NCBI GenBank assembly: GCA_019914995.1
Contig: CM034130.1
Location: 7,068,001-7,132,000 of the forward strand
Length of the DNA stretch: 64,000 nucleotides
From: Acanthochlamys bracteata
Taxonomy: Eukaryota; Streptophyta; Magnoliopsida; Pandanales; Velloziaceae
Direction of reading: 5' to 3'
Of this stretch, positions 37,276 to 50,050 are shown piece by piece (position 1 is the stretch's first letter; each line of letters opens with the position of its first letter). The translations under genes were made by a program, and so were the position numbers. The notes below the pieces were generated by a model. The model did no database searches. It worked only from the letters and a program-made list of their open reading frames with translations, and was not told where the DNA came from.

Positions 37276-37461
37276 GGGCTTGTTTCAAACTATATCCAAC
37301 TCTACTTTCTCTTTTTAAATTTTAAATTTGACCATTTCACGTATTTCAATTATCACTCTAAATTTCATTTCAATTGTCACTCTAAACTTTATTTTTCACC
37401 GAACTTTATTTTTACAAAGCTCAATTTTACAAAATCAGTTACGTGTATTTCAAACGCGCTC
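37276..37461. mobile_element. MITE with TTA target duplication, family B
   Basis: A 186-bp element with TTA at 37273-37275 and 37462-37464. The left end is GGGCTTGTTTCAAAC and the right end GTATTTCAAACGCGCTC, inverted relative to each other. The interior has duplicated CAATTATCACTCTAAA / CAATTGTCACTCTAAA blocks. A 3-bp TTA duplication indicates the PIF/Harbinger superfamily. Confidence 0.7.
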
Positions 37462-39390
37462 TTACTGTCAAGAGAGAGTGAGAGATTCAGGCGGGAATTT
37501 ACAAGAACTTTCCAAGAAGCATGACAAGAAATGGAAGAAGAACATTGTACAGAGACCACCCCTTCTTCAAGGAAAAAGCAAGAGGAGCAGAAACAGAGAA
37601 ATCATCATTTGTTATGATTTGATATTATCCAGGCATGACTCTGTTGGGTTTGATGTACTTGTGAAATACCTCCAAATTTGTAGTTGCAAGAACAACTGAA
37701 TGATGCAATTTTTCCTTTCGTTCAATTGCTTCAGTTTTTGCTGTTGCTTGAGAATAACTCAATATCTTCCAAGCGAGTAGAGGTTCAAAAGAACTGGCAA
37801 CTAGAAGAGGCTCAGATAACTAATTGCTTTATTAAGCAGGTTAGCTCTTGTAATTTTACAGAACCTGACTGAAATAACAAGCAACTAAAATTGAACTACA
37901 GCTATATGCCTTACCAAACCTCTGAAGATAAAGGACTCCCAGTTTCCATAACTTAAAAATTACTATAAATATGTCCATGGAGGTCAAGCTAACAGCTGTT
38001 ATACGAAAAGACTCGACCTAATACTCTGTGATGAAAGAACATGACGTTAAGCAGAACTGTTAAGAAGCTCTAGCAAATAACTAACATGACATTCATTAAA
38101 CACGAAAGGTAACAAACTAATATAACGGAGGAATGTCCATCTTTTGTCAAAATTTGCAGCGAGATGTTGATTACATTGCGAATGAAGACCTCTTCTATGT
38201 CCGTGTTCTGTTACATGCATCAAGCTCTTTGAACACATCCTATGCTGAAAGTTGTTTGGGCATGCTTGGAGATCAAATTGGTTTTGAGGGGACAGATTGC
38301 AAAGAATAATTCCATGTATGCTCTAGCAAATTTTGCATGCTGCAATCTGAAAGTGTCAATGCATCAACAAGCACCACAAAATTGATGCAACTTCAGCAGG
38401 TGCATCTGTAAAGAAATCAAGATGACTCATGCTCCATATGTACATCTAAAGCATCCAAAATTTGTGTCATTTGATCAACCAGTCGAGCAAAATTTGTGCC
38501 ATTTGCTTATAAGTATCCCCACCGCATTGCATAAACACAGAAGACATTCTCCTAGCAATGCAAATGATACAAGTGCAACCAAAATTTTCACTAGGCCTTT
38601 GCTGCAAACTGATAAGTGATATCACAGATAAATATTTAAGTGCAAAACTCAAATGCTTTATGCAAAAACACACAAACACAATAAGAGCAATAAAGTTTGT
38701 AAAAAAAATCTTCCATTTTTGTTAACTATCATCAGTAAGGAAACAACTATAAGTAATAGCAGTGATGTGCTAAATTTTCACATTTTGTTTCCCTGGCATT
38801 CAAATGAAAGTTAACCAAATTTAACAGCAACCAATTTGATAAGATTCTTGAGACAAGATGGAGGAGTGCAAGACCACAGTGGGACAGAAGAGAACTTGTT
38901 AGCAACTGCAGCACTTGCATTGGCTGCAAGTGACCAAGGGGAGCTGAATAAGGACTGGGTATGGGCTTCGGCCCAGCAGCTAAGGAGATGTGGGTGCTAG
39001 GCATTCAATTTGAAGAGAAGGAGTAGAGTTTGAATCAAATAACAAGTGATATCTGTTGTGGGAACAAGAGTTAGAGTCCCTTAAGGACTCTCGCCGGATT
39101 ATTGTTATAAATAGGTGGCCAGCTTCTCTAGGAAGGGCACCAAGAATTATTCTTTCTTTTGATTGCAATTTTATTTTCAGTTTTATTTCTCTTGCAAACA
39201 CCCTTTCTTCCTTATCGCATATCACAATTTCATCCAAAAACTATTCCAACACACAATGTGTCAGCGAAAGAGGAACACAAATAAGAATAATAACAAATGC
39301 AATTCGCAAAACGTTATGAGATCGCACAGCCATCCGTTCAGTGATGTTGTCAACCAAGAGCAATGCAGATCTGAAAAATTACCGGAACAA
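37462..39390. other. spacer with no supported gene
   Basis: Short frames at 37328-37699 and 38747-39237 have no recognisable similarity. The segment 39054-39247 has a TATAAATA box and ends loosely suggestive of an LTR fragment (TGTTG...CAACA), but no primer-binding site or second LTR was found. Part may be 3' UTR of the minus-strand small gene at 39391-39558. Confidence 0.25.
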
Positions 39391-39558
39391 CTAGCCGGGC
39401 GAAGAGCTAGATCGAACAGTAGACGCCGGCAAGATCTGGAAAACAAAGTAGCAGAGAAATCCGAAGAAAATAAACAAAAATATGTAATCCACCGCCACGA
39501 ACACCGCCGTCGATCCATGCCTTCTCCGGCGATCAATCTTCTCCTCCGCCATTACCAT
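39391..39558 (-). CDS. candidate 55-residue single-pass membrane protein
   Basis: On the minus strand an ATG at 39558 (or the second at 39552) opens a 55-codon frame ending TAG at 39391-39393. It starts MVMAEEKIDRRRRHGSTAVF. An acidic then Arg-rich N-terminus is followed by one strong hydrophobic helix (VDYIFLFIFFGFLCYFVFQI) and a short Ser-rich tail. The Arg cluster before the helix fits a cytosolic N-terminus by the positive-inside rule. The local GC content is higher than its surroundings, the start has a favourable context, and its 5' side (39590-39660) looks like a leader. I do not recognise a named family. Confidence 0.45.
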   Translation of the reverse strand: MVMAEEKIDRRRRHGSTAVFVAVDYIFLFIFFGFLCYFVFQILPASTVRSSSSPG

Positions 39559-39818
39559 TGTATATTGAATTGAGTAAATTCAAATCGCTGCTGCTACTCT
39601 CCCTCTCGATCAATCGAGCCGAGAGAAAGAACGCAAGCAACCCAATGAGATCTCGATTGATGAAGCGAACCAGCTTTTGTAGGTTGATTTATAGTAATTC
39701 ATAGTAATAGTCCAATTGATTTAATTACTATTTTTATCCAACCAGGTGAATGGTTAATAGCTCACGTTTAATTAGTCATGGCCAAGCTTGTGCTAAGAAA
39801 TTTAAACTTATACCATAA

Positions 39819-40098
39819 GGGCGTGTTTCAAGTGATAAAAATTTTACTTTCTTTCGTCAAAATTTAAGTTTCATTCAATTTTTTTATTTTAATTATAAAT
39901 AAAATTAAAAATTTAGATTTTTAATTTTATATAAATAAAATTCAAATTTTATTATATATTTTTTTTAAATTTACTTTCAACCCACTTTAATAATTAATTA
40001 AAATATAAAAATTAAATTCAATTTTTAATTTATTTTTAAAAAATTTTATTTTTTATTTTTTATTTTTACGTAATTTAGTTATGGACATTTAAAATACC
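39819..40098. mobile_element. MITE with TAA target duplication, family B
   Basis: The element starts GGGCGTGTTTCAAGTG and ends TTTAAAATACC, flanked by TAA at 39816-39818 and 40099-40101. The right-hand TAGTTATGGACATTTAAAAT stretch matches the right ends of the family B copies at 37276-37461, 55928-56155 and 62711-62957. No coding capacity. Confidence 0.6.
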
Positions 40099-40616
40099 TA
40101 ATTAGAACGAGAGGCTTAATTCTGTAAACAAACATAGTCTTCTAGAAAACTATTAAAAAAATTACGAAAGTCGGTCTACTTCATCAAACGTGTTATACGT
40201 TTGCTTCATATAAACCGTCAATCACGAAAGGATCCAACAGTCTACAATGATCTAAACATTTTATTCTTCCCTCCTCTTGGTGTTGATTTTCTGATAGTTT
40301 TCAGAACCACCAACTAAACCGCATATAAATTTTCACTGCAAAAACAACCGGCTGAACATGTTATAAATCAATTTCACAACTTTTCTCGAAATTCGTCCAG
40401 GTACATCTGACCATTTCTTGCCCTTCTCGTTTCATGGACTCCGGTTCTCGCCGTCACGGAGCTTTCGTCTACCGCTGCTTCCCTCACTGCCGTTGTCTTC
40501 GTTGCTTGTGTTGTTGCTACTGCTGTTCATCTTTTCCCGATCATTAGTAATTTCTTGTTTCAATCTTGAAAATTCCGTCTTCGATTTTGTTCGGTTGATT
40601 GAGTTGAATTGGATTC

Positions 40617-43600
40617 ATGGATCTCTCTCGACCGCAATCGAATCTCTCGTTAGGTTTCAATTCACACGCTGTTGATGGAAGAATTGATCAAGTACCGATA
40701 GCAGGTGATTCTTCACAGCAGCAGCAGCCGCCGCCGCGGCGATCGATTCCTCTGCAACTACTTGATCAACAAGAGAATGCCACGCAATCCGCTGGCCCTG
40801 TGGATCCTACTGATGATTCTGGCGATGAAATGAAAGACGAAGAGGAATTTAGCATACTTGGGTATACCATGTCGCTCAAACGCCTCCGCTCTACTGCTGG
40901 CACGTCATCGTCGTGCTCGTCAGCGGCTTCTTCGGCACCAAAACGGACGAAAATTGATCAACAGCAACAGCAGCTGGATTTGGAAACCCGGAGGACAGCT
41001 GTTCGGGCTTGGGGTTGTCAGCCGATCTCAGAAGCTGATCCTGAAGTGTTTGATATCATGGAGAAGGAACGCCGCCGTCAGCTTTATGGCATTGAGCTAA
41101 TTGCATCAGAGAATTTTGTTTGCCGTGCTGTTCTTGAGGCGCTTGGTAGCCATTTGACTAACAAGTACTCAGAGGGCATGCCTGGGGCACGGTACTATGA
41201 AGGAAATCAGTACATTGATCAGATTGAGAGATTGTGCTGGGACAGGGCTCTTGCTGCATTCGATCTTGATCCGGAGTGTTGGGGTGTTAATGTTCAACCA
41301 TACTCGTGCACTTCTGCAAATTTAGCTGTTTATACGGGATTGTTGTTACCAAAAGACAGAATTATGGGACTTGATTCGCCGTCTGGTGGCCATGTTAGTC
41401 ACGGTTATTATACTCCGAGGGGCAAGAAGATCTCAGGGGCATCAATTTTCTTTGAGAGCCTGCCGTATAAAGTGAATCCACAAACCGGTTATATTGATTA
41501 TGATAAGCTAGAGGACAGAGCAATGGATTTCCACCCAAAAATTTTAATTTGTGGTGGCAGTTCGTATCCGAGGGAGTGGGAGTATGCGAGGTTGCGGCAG
41601 ATTGCTGACAAGTGTGGAGCTGTTTTAATGTGTGACATGGCTCATATCAGTGGGCTCATAGCAGCTAAGGTGATAAAAGCTTTAAATTTGCATTAGCTAG
41701 ATTTTGTCTACGACTACTGGTTAGCAATTGTGTCATATTGTTAGATGCGCAATGATTTTATGTAGACCTATAAGTTCACTGACCATGCAACATGAAGGTA
41801 AATGCTACTTTGGTATGCCTTGTGGGGATTAGGTTGGGTTCTAAACTCGCTCATCCATCTTAGGAGTTAATTTGTCTTAGGTGCTAGTCATGTTTCGCCG
41901 TGAACTTTCAGAAGAACATGACGACCTTTCTGTATTGGAGTCAAGGGATGTCAATTGAAGCCAACTTCCATGACAGAGGTCGACCTTTTTCTTCTAGAGT
42001 TATAATTTGTTTCTTTTCCTTTTCAATTGTTTTGGACTTTTATGCATTTCAAACTAGTCTTATGTTGAACTTGATACTAAGACCAGTTAGCAGTCAAGAA
42101 TCATAGGTAGTTTGTATCATGTTTTTGCTAAGAACCTCAAATGATACATTTAGTGTGTAATCAATCGAAATTGCGGAAAGGAAGAAGTTGACAGCTTACC
42201 ATGAAAATCCTGAGATGGTGGTTGTAAGCCTTATATTGTCCCCAAGTATTTGCATTCTTATTTGTGGATAGGAGTTTTATGCTGTCCAATGTGTCTTCAA
42301 TTAGCAAGCATCTAGCATATTATAGTGACCATGACATACTGATATATATTTTTAATATATATTACTCAAAGATGGCCTGTTGATCTAAAGTAGGACTATA
42401 GGGTTGTTGGATCAAATGGAGCTCTTGGTTTAAAAGGACTGTAGTACAATTGCACTTGCAAGTACTTAGTGACCTTTGAAACAGAGAACAGAACTGTCAG
42501 ATGTTTGAAATTGCTCAAATCTGTTTTCTCTGCTTTCATCATAATGACATTGATGTCATGCCATTTGGTTGTTTATGCCTTTCTACTTGTAATTAACATG
42601 TGTTATGCTACAACTGCAGGAATGCCTTAGCCCCTTCGATTACTGTGACATTGTTACTTCAACGACTCACAAGAGCCTGCGGGGTCCTAGGGGTGGTATA
42701 ATCTTTTACCGGAAAGGAAAGAAGTTGAGGAAATGCGGGTTTTCTTTGTACCAAACGGATGAAAGTGAATATTATGACTTTGAGGAAAGAATAAATTTTG
42801 CTGTTTTCCCTTCACTGCAAGGTGGGCCACACAATAATCATATTGGTGCCTTGGCAATTGCATTGAAGCAGGTTGCTACGCCTGAATACAAAGCATATAT
42901 TCAACAAGTTAAGAAAAATGCTCAGGCATTAGCATTTGCTTTGCTGAGAAGAAAATGCAAATTAGTGACCAGTGGTACAGATAATCATTTGGTACTTTGG
43001 GACTTGAGGACTTTTGGGTTAACAGGTAACCTCATCGCAGTTGTTTCTCCTACCAGTTATAATCTTCCCAACTTAATATTCAACTGTCCTGGAGAGTGTT
43101 TTAATATTGAGTTTGCTTATCTCAGACTTCTTCAAACGATATCTTAGATAAGATCTTCACTACGTCATCATTATCTTTGCCTGCTGTGGCTCAAAAGTTC
43201 TAACTTAAGGCCATATCAGTGTGGTTTTCTGTTGCATGTTCGTGTAGTAGTGCAGTATTACAGCCAACTTTGTATTTGTTATCTAGCAAGCTCAATAACA
43301 TACATGAAAAAAAGCAAAAAAGGATGGGCGTCGAGCTTATTTTAGATTTAACTAAAGAGAGAGGGGGAAAAAATGTAAACTACATAGAATTTTAAGCTGG
43401 AGAAGGTAGCTATGCAGATTCTTTTGCTTCTAATGGTGTCTTTTGACTTAAACCTGATGCTCGTGTTGTTCTTTGTGTAACTTTCTGGTCTAACTTTTAA
43501 ATCCATGGAGAGGCTTATGCACATGTTCCTGTTCTGAATTTGACACTTGAACTTCATTTGAACTTTTATTATGTTTATCTATCCGTTTGTTATACTTGGC

Positions 43601-44677
43601 TTATCTTCCCCATTTTAAATTTAGGCAAAGATTTAAATGTTATTTGCTTATGTTACCTATGTTTCCTTCCCCGGTGTTCCCCAAAACTGTGTGCCTTGCT
43701 TATTGCGGAATGACAGAGGTTGATTAGGGATTACAGGGTTTTTGTCAGCTTATGAAATTTCTTGTGGTATAACAATGGGTTATTCTAGTCTTTTAGCTTA
43801 GGTTGCTTCAGGTCTGTAGTGTTCTCCAAAGCGGGGTGTCTTGTAGTTGATTAGAGCTTATTGGGAAGCTTGGAAGTGCTTATGAACTGAAACTTTTCTA
43901 AAATGAAGAATATGTAGGAGATATTTCGGAAAACAAGCTCTATTTTTTTGACCTAAAAAAATAAAAATAAGCAATAGTAAGATTTTACAACATAAAAGTT
44001 TTTTGTATTTTCTAAATAAATTTTGTGCAATATTGTAGAAGGTTTATTAAGAAATGCAAAATGAAAATTGGATAAGAAACACGCTCCAAACGCACTGCGA
44101 AATGGTGCCTATCGTTTTCTGCTTTTATAGGGTAACAATTGGCGTCTTACTTCTTTAGCTTAGGATTGTTAACAATGAGAAACAAGGAATAGGGTTATTA
44201 ACAGTGAACTAATGTAGTCCTTCATAAATGCCTCTTTCCTCACATTTTTTGGTTTGAAACTATGAACAGGCAAGAATTTCGAGAAGGTTTGTGAGGCTTG
44301 CCACATAACTTTAAATAAAACTCCAATTTATGGTGATAATGGTGCAATATCTCCGAGTGGAGTAAGGATAGGTATTGTCTTCATTGCATCTCCATGAAGT
44401 TCCTAATACTGTTTACTGCTTAGCATGTTCTTGACAATCGTGTGTATCTTCAGGCACTCCTGCCATGACTACAAGAGGTTGTTTGGAAGATGATTTTGAG
44501 ATGATCGCTGAGTTTCTTCTCAAGGCTGTGCAAATTGCCTGTACATTACAAAGGGAACATGGTAAACTACGAAAGGATTTTCTAAGTAGTCTTCAGAACA
44601 ACAGGGATGTCAATGAGCTTCGTGATCGTGTTGAAGCATTTTCCTCACAGTTTGCTATGCCAGGGTTTGACATATGA
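40617..44677 (+). CDS. SHM7: serine hydroxymethyltransferase, SHM6/SHM7 (MSA1) type
   Basis: Four exons (40617-41669, 42620-43025, 44270-44371, 44454-44677) encode 594 residues. SHMT interconverts serine and glycine with tetrahydrofolate, feeding one-carbon metabolism. The PLP-binding lysine is K369 in [15 protein letters not shown]. Also visible are [48 protein letters not shown] and [20 protein letters not shown]. The ~135-residue extension before the catalytic core is Ser/Gln-rich and holds a basic PKRTK signal. This, and the total length, mark the plant SHM6/7 group (598 residues in Arabidopsis SHM7/MSA1, from memory), which is nuclear-located and linked to S-adenosylmethionine supply and methylation. 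The first start, ATG 40617, gives [16 protein letters not shown] as in that group. All splice phases agree and no lesion is seen. SHM6 versus SHM7 orthology is not resolved. Confidence 0.94.
43865..44096. mobile_element. MITE-like insertion in SHMT intron 2
   Basis: AT-rich segment ending AACACGCTCCAAACGCACTGCG with a core that includes AAATAAAAATAAGCAATAGTAAGATTTTAC. It resembles the family A core and lies inside the second intron of the SHMT gene. The left boundary is uncertain. Confidence 0.4.
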
Positions 44678-45029
44678 GGATTGCAAGAGAGGGCCGATGC
44701 CGCCCTTTTTTCAACCTGTAATACAGATATAGGTTATAGGCAGTATTACTTCTTTCTTCCTGTATTCCGTTTCTAATATATTTTGCCATGTAAATTGAGG
44801 TGTTTATAAGCTATTAACAGCCTACTTCTATTCAACAAGAAAAATTGAAGTTTGTAAATTTTGATATTATACATGCAGTTGAATCAATTACGGGGATGTT
44901 TTGGTAGATTATAAAGTTAGGCGATTGATGTAATCAGTAGGTGGGCTGCTGCTGTTCATTTTGTGGAGTTTACTAATGTATAAGATCAATTTTTTGGCCC
45001 ACAGTGAAAGGCGAGTTAGTACATATCGT
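44678..45029. other. SHMT 3' UTR and flank
   Basis: The region directly after the SHMT stop has no gene and a T-rich, poly-A-signal-like composition, as expected of a 3' UTR. Confidence 0.4.
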
Positions 45030-45268
45030 TAGGGAGATGTTTAGAATTATTTATAAAATAAATTTTTTTGAAAGAAGAAATATTACTGTCATATTTTGAT
45101 AAATAAATTTTATTATTTTGATTTAAAAAAAAATAAGTAATAAAGAATTTCTATATAAATTTTTTTATATTTTTTAAAATTTTAAATAAATTTTATAAAT
45201 TATTACGAAAAATTTATTAAAAATTAATAAAAATGTTTATAGAATGGAATTAGAAAACAGCCCCCAAG
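45030..45268. mobile_element. MITE-like element, family A
   Basis: Starts near GTTAGGGAGATGTTTAGAATT and ends AAAACAGCCCCCAAG. The core has the AATAAGTAATAAAGAATTTC and TATTTTTTAAAATTTTAAAT blocks shared with other copies. Target duplication is not clear. Confidence 0.45.
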
Positions 45269-46930
45269 TCATTATGCATAATGATAAGCAGGTATCATGG
45301 TGCATAGCTGTCATTGCAGCATGTAGATGTGACATGATCTGTATTTAATCAAGTGCGATGATTTTGCGAGAGCTCCTTCATAGCTTACAGCTTATGCTCC
45401 CAGCCTCTGATCTTGCTTATTTATGTAATGCTAATAATCGAATACTTGCAATAGTTTTATTCGGCATTTCCCTTTTTGGAAAAGACAAAACTGTATGCAT
45501 ATCCAGCTTGCTTAGATTCTGTATTTGCACATCGTTGTTTATGAGTGGTAGTCTAATCCTAATTATATTTTGCTTACGGTCCTGGGATTTGCTCTACTGT
45601 GAGATTTTATACCCTACTGTTTCACCAAATTGCGAGGGGAATCAAATAGCAGTTCATCTTTAAAGAGTTATATTTTCAAAATGATAATGATATGCTCTAA
45701 ATGAAAAGATTTGATGCTCTAGTGTTACTGGCATCTATAGGTTACTTCCTTTGTAGTGTATCGCTAGTGTTTCATTCCGAGCTTTCCTTTTTGTTTTCTA
45801 CACACGTTTTTTAAATTTCTAGTACATGGTGTTCTTTACAATCTATATTTGGAGTTTAGAAACATGTTGTATTGTATATGAGTTGTGGTACGCGGTTGAC
45901 AGATCTGATGATTTCCCTATTTGTAGTGCTCAACGTAGTGTACTGACTTAAAGCTGTGAAGTGTGGAATCTAATCTAGCCTTCATTCAGCCGCCGAAAGA
46001 AAGAAAGCCTTGAAGCAGCTAAGGTAAAAGGCACAAGAGAACAGCAGCCAAGCAGCAAGCAGGTTTCCAGTTCTAGTAGCAGCTAAAGAGAAAAGGAACA
46101 AAGGTAATGATCTGCAGTGCAGCCATTGTCAGACCGGGCTCTAGTTTTTTAACTTTTTCATCGTAGTTTCCTTCTTCTCGTTAATACTATCAACAGAATC
46201 AGGACAAAAGCTTACAACAGTAGACTTCTCTGCTCTCTCCATTCTTTTCTTTCTTTCTTTATAACATTTTCTCCCCTCTTTTTCTTGGAAGCAGAGGAAT
46301 CTCTAGGACTCTCTTTTTCCTTATTATTCACTCTCAAATTGGTCATTGGTGGTATCAGTAATGATAGGAGAGAAAGAAAAAAACAAAAAAGCAGAAAGTA
46401 GATTACAGAAGCCTTCTTTCTTTGGCAATATAAATTTTGAAATGCCACAAAATTGTTCTTCCTACATCTGTGAATGGAGCTTTTAGTCTTTGTTGAAACA
46501 CAACAACTACATGAACTTTGGATAACTTTCCTTCTGAAACAGATGTTTTTTTTTTTAAAACAGTCGTACTTCCCCCTCTCTCCATTCTTTTTTGTAAATT
46601 TTTTACAAAATCTTCCATTGCAAATGCTCCTTCTCTTTCTATCTACGTAGTAAGAATCATAACCTTTCTCATATATCTTTTAGAGTAATATGGTTCATTT
46701 ATTAAAATGCAAATCAGGATTATAGAACTAGTTGAAAATCCTCATGCACAACAAACTCTAAGAACAATATAAGATTACAAGCTATATAATGACAATAATA
46801 TATCTTTCAACTTCTTCTGCTAAGAAGACCCTCTATAGGTCTCTACAAAAGAAACAGAAGAAGAGACTAACTCATCCAAATCCTAGTTATTAGTTAATAC
46901 TAATTCACGTTGTTGTTATTATTACAATTA
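45269..46930. other. spacer with no supported gene
   Basis: Open frames at 45358-45663 (plus) and 46403-46618 (minus) have no recognisable features or splice partners. The right part is the 3' flank of the minus-strand BPS1-like gene. Confidence 0.3.
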
Positions 46931-47979
46931 TCACCTATTGCTACATATGTCCAAAAGCTTCTTTCTGCCTTCAACAATCTCATCAAAGAAATCATCAATC
47001 TGCCCTACAATGTTCTCGACTCCAGTCCTCAACATCCCTATCCATCCTTTCAATCTCTCAACTTTTTCATTACAATCATTCCCATAAACAACAGCACCAC
47101 CACCACCATTACTCTCAATCTCTTCTTTCAGTTCATCAACTGCAGCTCTAACAGCTCTGAACTCGTACATCAACACCCCTGGCCTTCCATCCATTGTTTC
47201 AATCTCTCCATTAAGTCTCTGCTGCAGCCGTCCGATCGACGCCATAAAACCGGACCCGAAAAGCAACGAAGGGTCGAGATTAATGCTGCCGTTGCCGTCC
47301 GCCCACCATGACACTAAACCCCAAAGAAGAACAGTTAAGAGAAAAGAGCTAACGTTGTGCATGGCGTAGAGAACTCCTCTGAAACCATTGAACCCGCTAT
47401 GAAGCTTTGATTCCATTGCCATTGCGGCGTTCTCGTCCAAGCGTAGAGCGAATGGTTCTGCTCGTGTTTCTATCACTGCTCTGTTATCTTCTTCAAGCCC
47501 CATTGCTTCTCTCCTGCAAACTGCTATTGCCCTCACCACCTATACATGCGTCGAAAAATCAGTTAACTAACTATATGCACAACTAAATAGTTATATAGTT
47601 TAGAGTCACGATAATATAGATAACATATACGAACCTGGCGTGGGTTAGAAGGGAAACGATCCAGAGTTCGAATAAGATCAGAAACAGAAGACGAACAGAA
47701 CGATTCCATAGCGGATGCGCCGAGTTTGAGAGCATGACAAGCATCCCACAGTCTCGCACTCTCATCCATGTACTCATCAAGCCACTTGCCGCCGGCAGGC
47801 AAGTGCAGCTTCTGCAGTAAGTGTAATAGCTGAGCGTGCCATGTCCGTAACAGAGCCACCGCGCTCTGCAGCCAATCTGCGCACATGAATGCAGTTTCTG
47901 GAAAACTCCGTTCCAGCTCCTCCATTCCTTGTGATAAAACAGCGCAGAACCCGGTCACAGAGTTCGCGCTTGGCTTCAT
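46931..47979 (-). CDS. BPS1/ROH1-like protein (DUF793)
   Basis: Two exons on the minus strand (47635-47979 and 46931-47539) encode 317 residues. It starts MKPSANSVTGFCAVLSQGME. The first exon is a helical domain with FCAVLSQGMEELE, SWL-type ADWLQSAVALLRTWHAQLLH and KWLDEYMDESARLWDACHAL. The second holds a central hydrophobic segment (VSSFLLTVLLWGLVSWWADG), then a mixed helix region and a C-terminal coiled coil (GQIDDFFDEIVEGRKKLLDI). This is the organisation of plant BYPASS1-like/ROH1-like proteins. BPS1 is needed to limit a root-to-shoot growth-arresting signal; ROH1 binds exocyst EXO70 in seed-coat mucilage secretion. I cannot say which branch this belongs to. A long pyrimidine-rich leader precedes the ATG on the minus strand. 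No defects are visible. Confidence 0.88.
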
Positions 47980-49280
47980 TGTTGAACAAGATAACAATCT
48001 AAGTATGATCTATCTGTTTGCGAAGGGAATTTGAAGAGAAAAGAAGAAGAGTGCTATAGGGAATAAGCAACTAAGATCGATTAATGGTTGTTAGCTATGG
48101 GAATGAAGAGGGAAGAAGGAAGGGGAGAATATAAAGAGAAGGGAGCAATGATGAGTGTTTCCTGAGAAGGGGGAAGGATGATTGGGAAACCTGAAGGCAT
48201 TTGAGTTGTTCTAGCTAATTGCTAAGTTCTACAACAACAAAGAACAAGAAGAAGATTTGATTGGCAAGGAGCAAACATGCACCATGGAAAACAACTCCCC
48301 TTATAGACATGGTCATGGTCTCCTTCGCCATTATTCATTGCTTCTTCTAAATTCTTCTTCTCTGTTTTCAAGGTAGATTGAGATAGTTATCTTTTGTTTC
48401 CTTTTAGGTTCTTGGGGGGGTTGTGCAAGAAAGAGAATGAATGAATTAGTGAAGGAGAGAACAAACAAAGTGTATACTTTAGTGATGCTTTTGAAGAAGA
48501 AGAAATGAATGTTAGAGATTTTTGAAGCGGGGAAGAAGAGTGGTGGTGGGGTTTATAACACAATCCACCTTGTGCTTTTATTTTCTTTCTTCCACTATAA
48601 TAATTATTATGAATATGAGTTTTGAGAAAAAAATTTAAAAGATTGATAGATAGAAAATTTTATTGAGAAATCCAAGTTGTTGACTGGTGTTGGACTACTA
48701 AAGAGTGAAGAAAGAATGTTGAGAGAATCAACATATCAAAAAATTAATTAAATGAAATGAAATCCTCCTATCTTTTTTCTGTCTTTTTATTTTTTTCTCA
48801 GAACGGCGTCCGTAGTTTGCTGCTGGGACCAATCCAATGAAAATTCCATTCCATTCTATTCGCTCCTTTTTCTTCTCTTCAAACTTCAAAAAATCATTAT
48901 CAAGAAAAAGCATTAATTAGAGAAAGTTTAATTTTTTATTTTATTTTCTACTCTGCTACATGAGTATTGGTAGTGTCTTTTCTATTAAAAAATTTTCAAG
49001 AAATTTAATGTTTATTGAATGAGAAATGTTTATCAATCATGAACTAAGTATTCATTACCAGATCAGTTATTGATTGATAGAAACAAAAATATATACAAGT
49101 GAATGAACTATCTTTAATTACTATATTGGCCAAAAAAGCTGCTTATTGACATAGAATATCATTTCTCCCAAAGGGTTTAGTTAAGGATTGAATTGAATAA
49201 AGACTAAGTATATTTGCTAAATTTTGCTAAAAATTTTGATATTTTAGATGGAAGTGAGAGATGTCAGAACCTAACTCGGG
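47980..49280. other. 5' flank of the BPS1-like gene and spacer
   Basis: Contains the leader and promoter of the minus-strand BPS1-like gene, rich in AAGAAGAA/GGGAA tracts on the plus strand. A plus-strand ORF of 29 codons at 48284 (MENNSPYRHGHGLLRHYSLL) is probably chance. No other gene is seen. Confidence 0.3.
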
Positions 49281-50042
49281 CATAGTTGTCAGATCCGGAC
49301 AGTAAATCGGTCCGGATTTGCAAAAAAATCGTTTATATAATCGATCTATTTCGACTCGATTTGATCCATTCTTATCCACTTTAATCCGGTCGACCCGCCC
49401 GCCTGGATCAAATCGGGTTGAAAATTTTTTTTAAAAATTAATTAAAAAATTTTAAATTGATGATATATTTAATGCAAAAATAATTATTAATGTTCTATAT
49501 TGAAAAATGATATGTAGTTTAGATTTAGCATTTGGATGTGATAATGCAAAAAATATAATTAATTATTTCTTATTTGTAAATATCAATTATTAGTGATTTT
49601 TAAATTTTTTATATTGTAAAATATTTAGACTCAAATATGTATATCTAAAAGTTAGTTATATCTATTTTATGATTTATCTATTTTATAGTTTTATTTTTTT
49701 CTAATCTCCTAATTTATTTAAAAATTTCTATTTATAAATTTTAGTTGTTATTGTTATTATTGATGGTGGTAATACTTTAATTTTTGCTGTGATTATTATT
49801 GCTATTGTTGTTGATAGTAATGACATAATAAAAATATTTTAATTTTTTGTTATGATTGCTATAGTTATTATTATTGATAATATCATTAGCAGTAAATTTT
49901 TTACTATAATTATTATTATTAGTTAAAAATGCTTTAATATTATTGATCCGACGGTTCGATCGGTTGATTTGACGGTTCAACCCGAGAACCGTGACTCAGA
50001 CAGTTTTTCGGTTCGATGTCCGATCCGGTTCTTATAATTATG
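49281..50042. mobile_element. hAT-type MITE, 762 bp, with near-perfect 8-bp target duplication
   Basis: The left end reads CATAGTTGTCAGATCCGGAC; the right end on the opposite strand reads CATAATTATAAGAACCGGAT, 15 of 20 identical. Flanking 8-mers are AACTCGGG (49273-49280) and AACTGGGG (50043-50050), one mismatch. Both sub-terminal regions hold GGTCCGG/CGATCCGG-rich blocks (TCGGTCCGGATTT; GTCCGATCCGGTTC). The interior is AT-rich with TTATTATT arrays. The minus-strand open frame at 49777-49980 (Asn-rich) is translated repeat, not a gene. CA-start termini with 8-bp duplication are characteristic of hAT elements. Confidence 0.8.
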
Positions 50043-50050
50043 AACTGGGG

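Noticed and set aside
39054..39247. Solo LTR (TGTTG..CAACA with TATAAATA)
   Set aside because: No target duplication, no primer-binding site, no second copy in the window; too weak to annotate.
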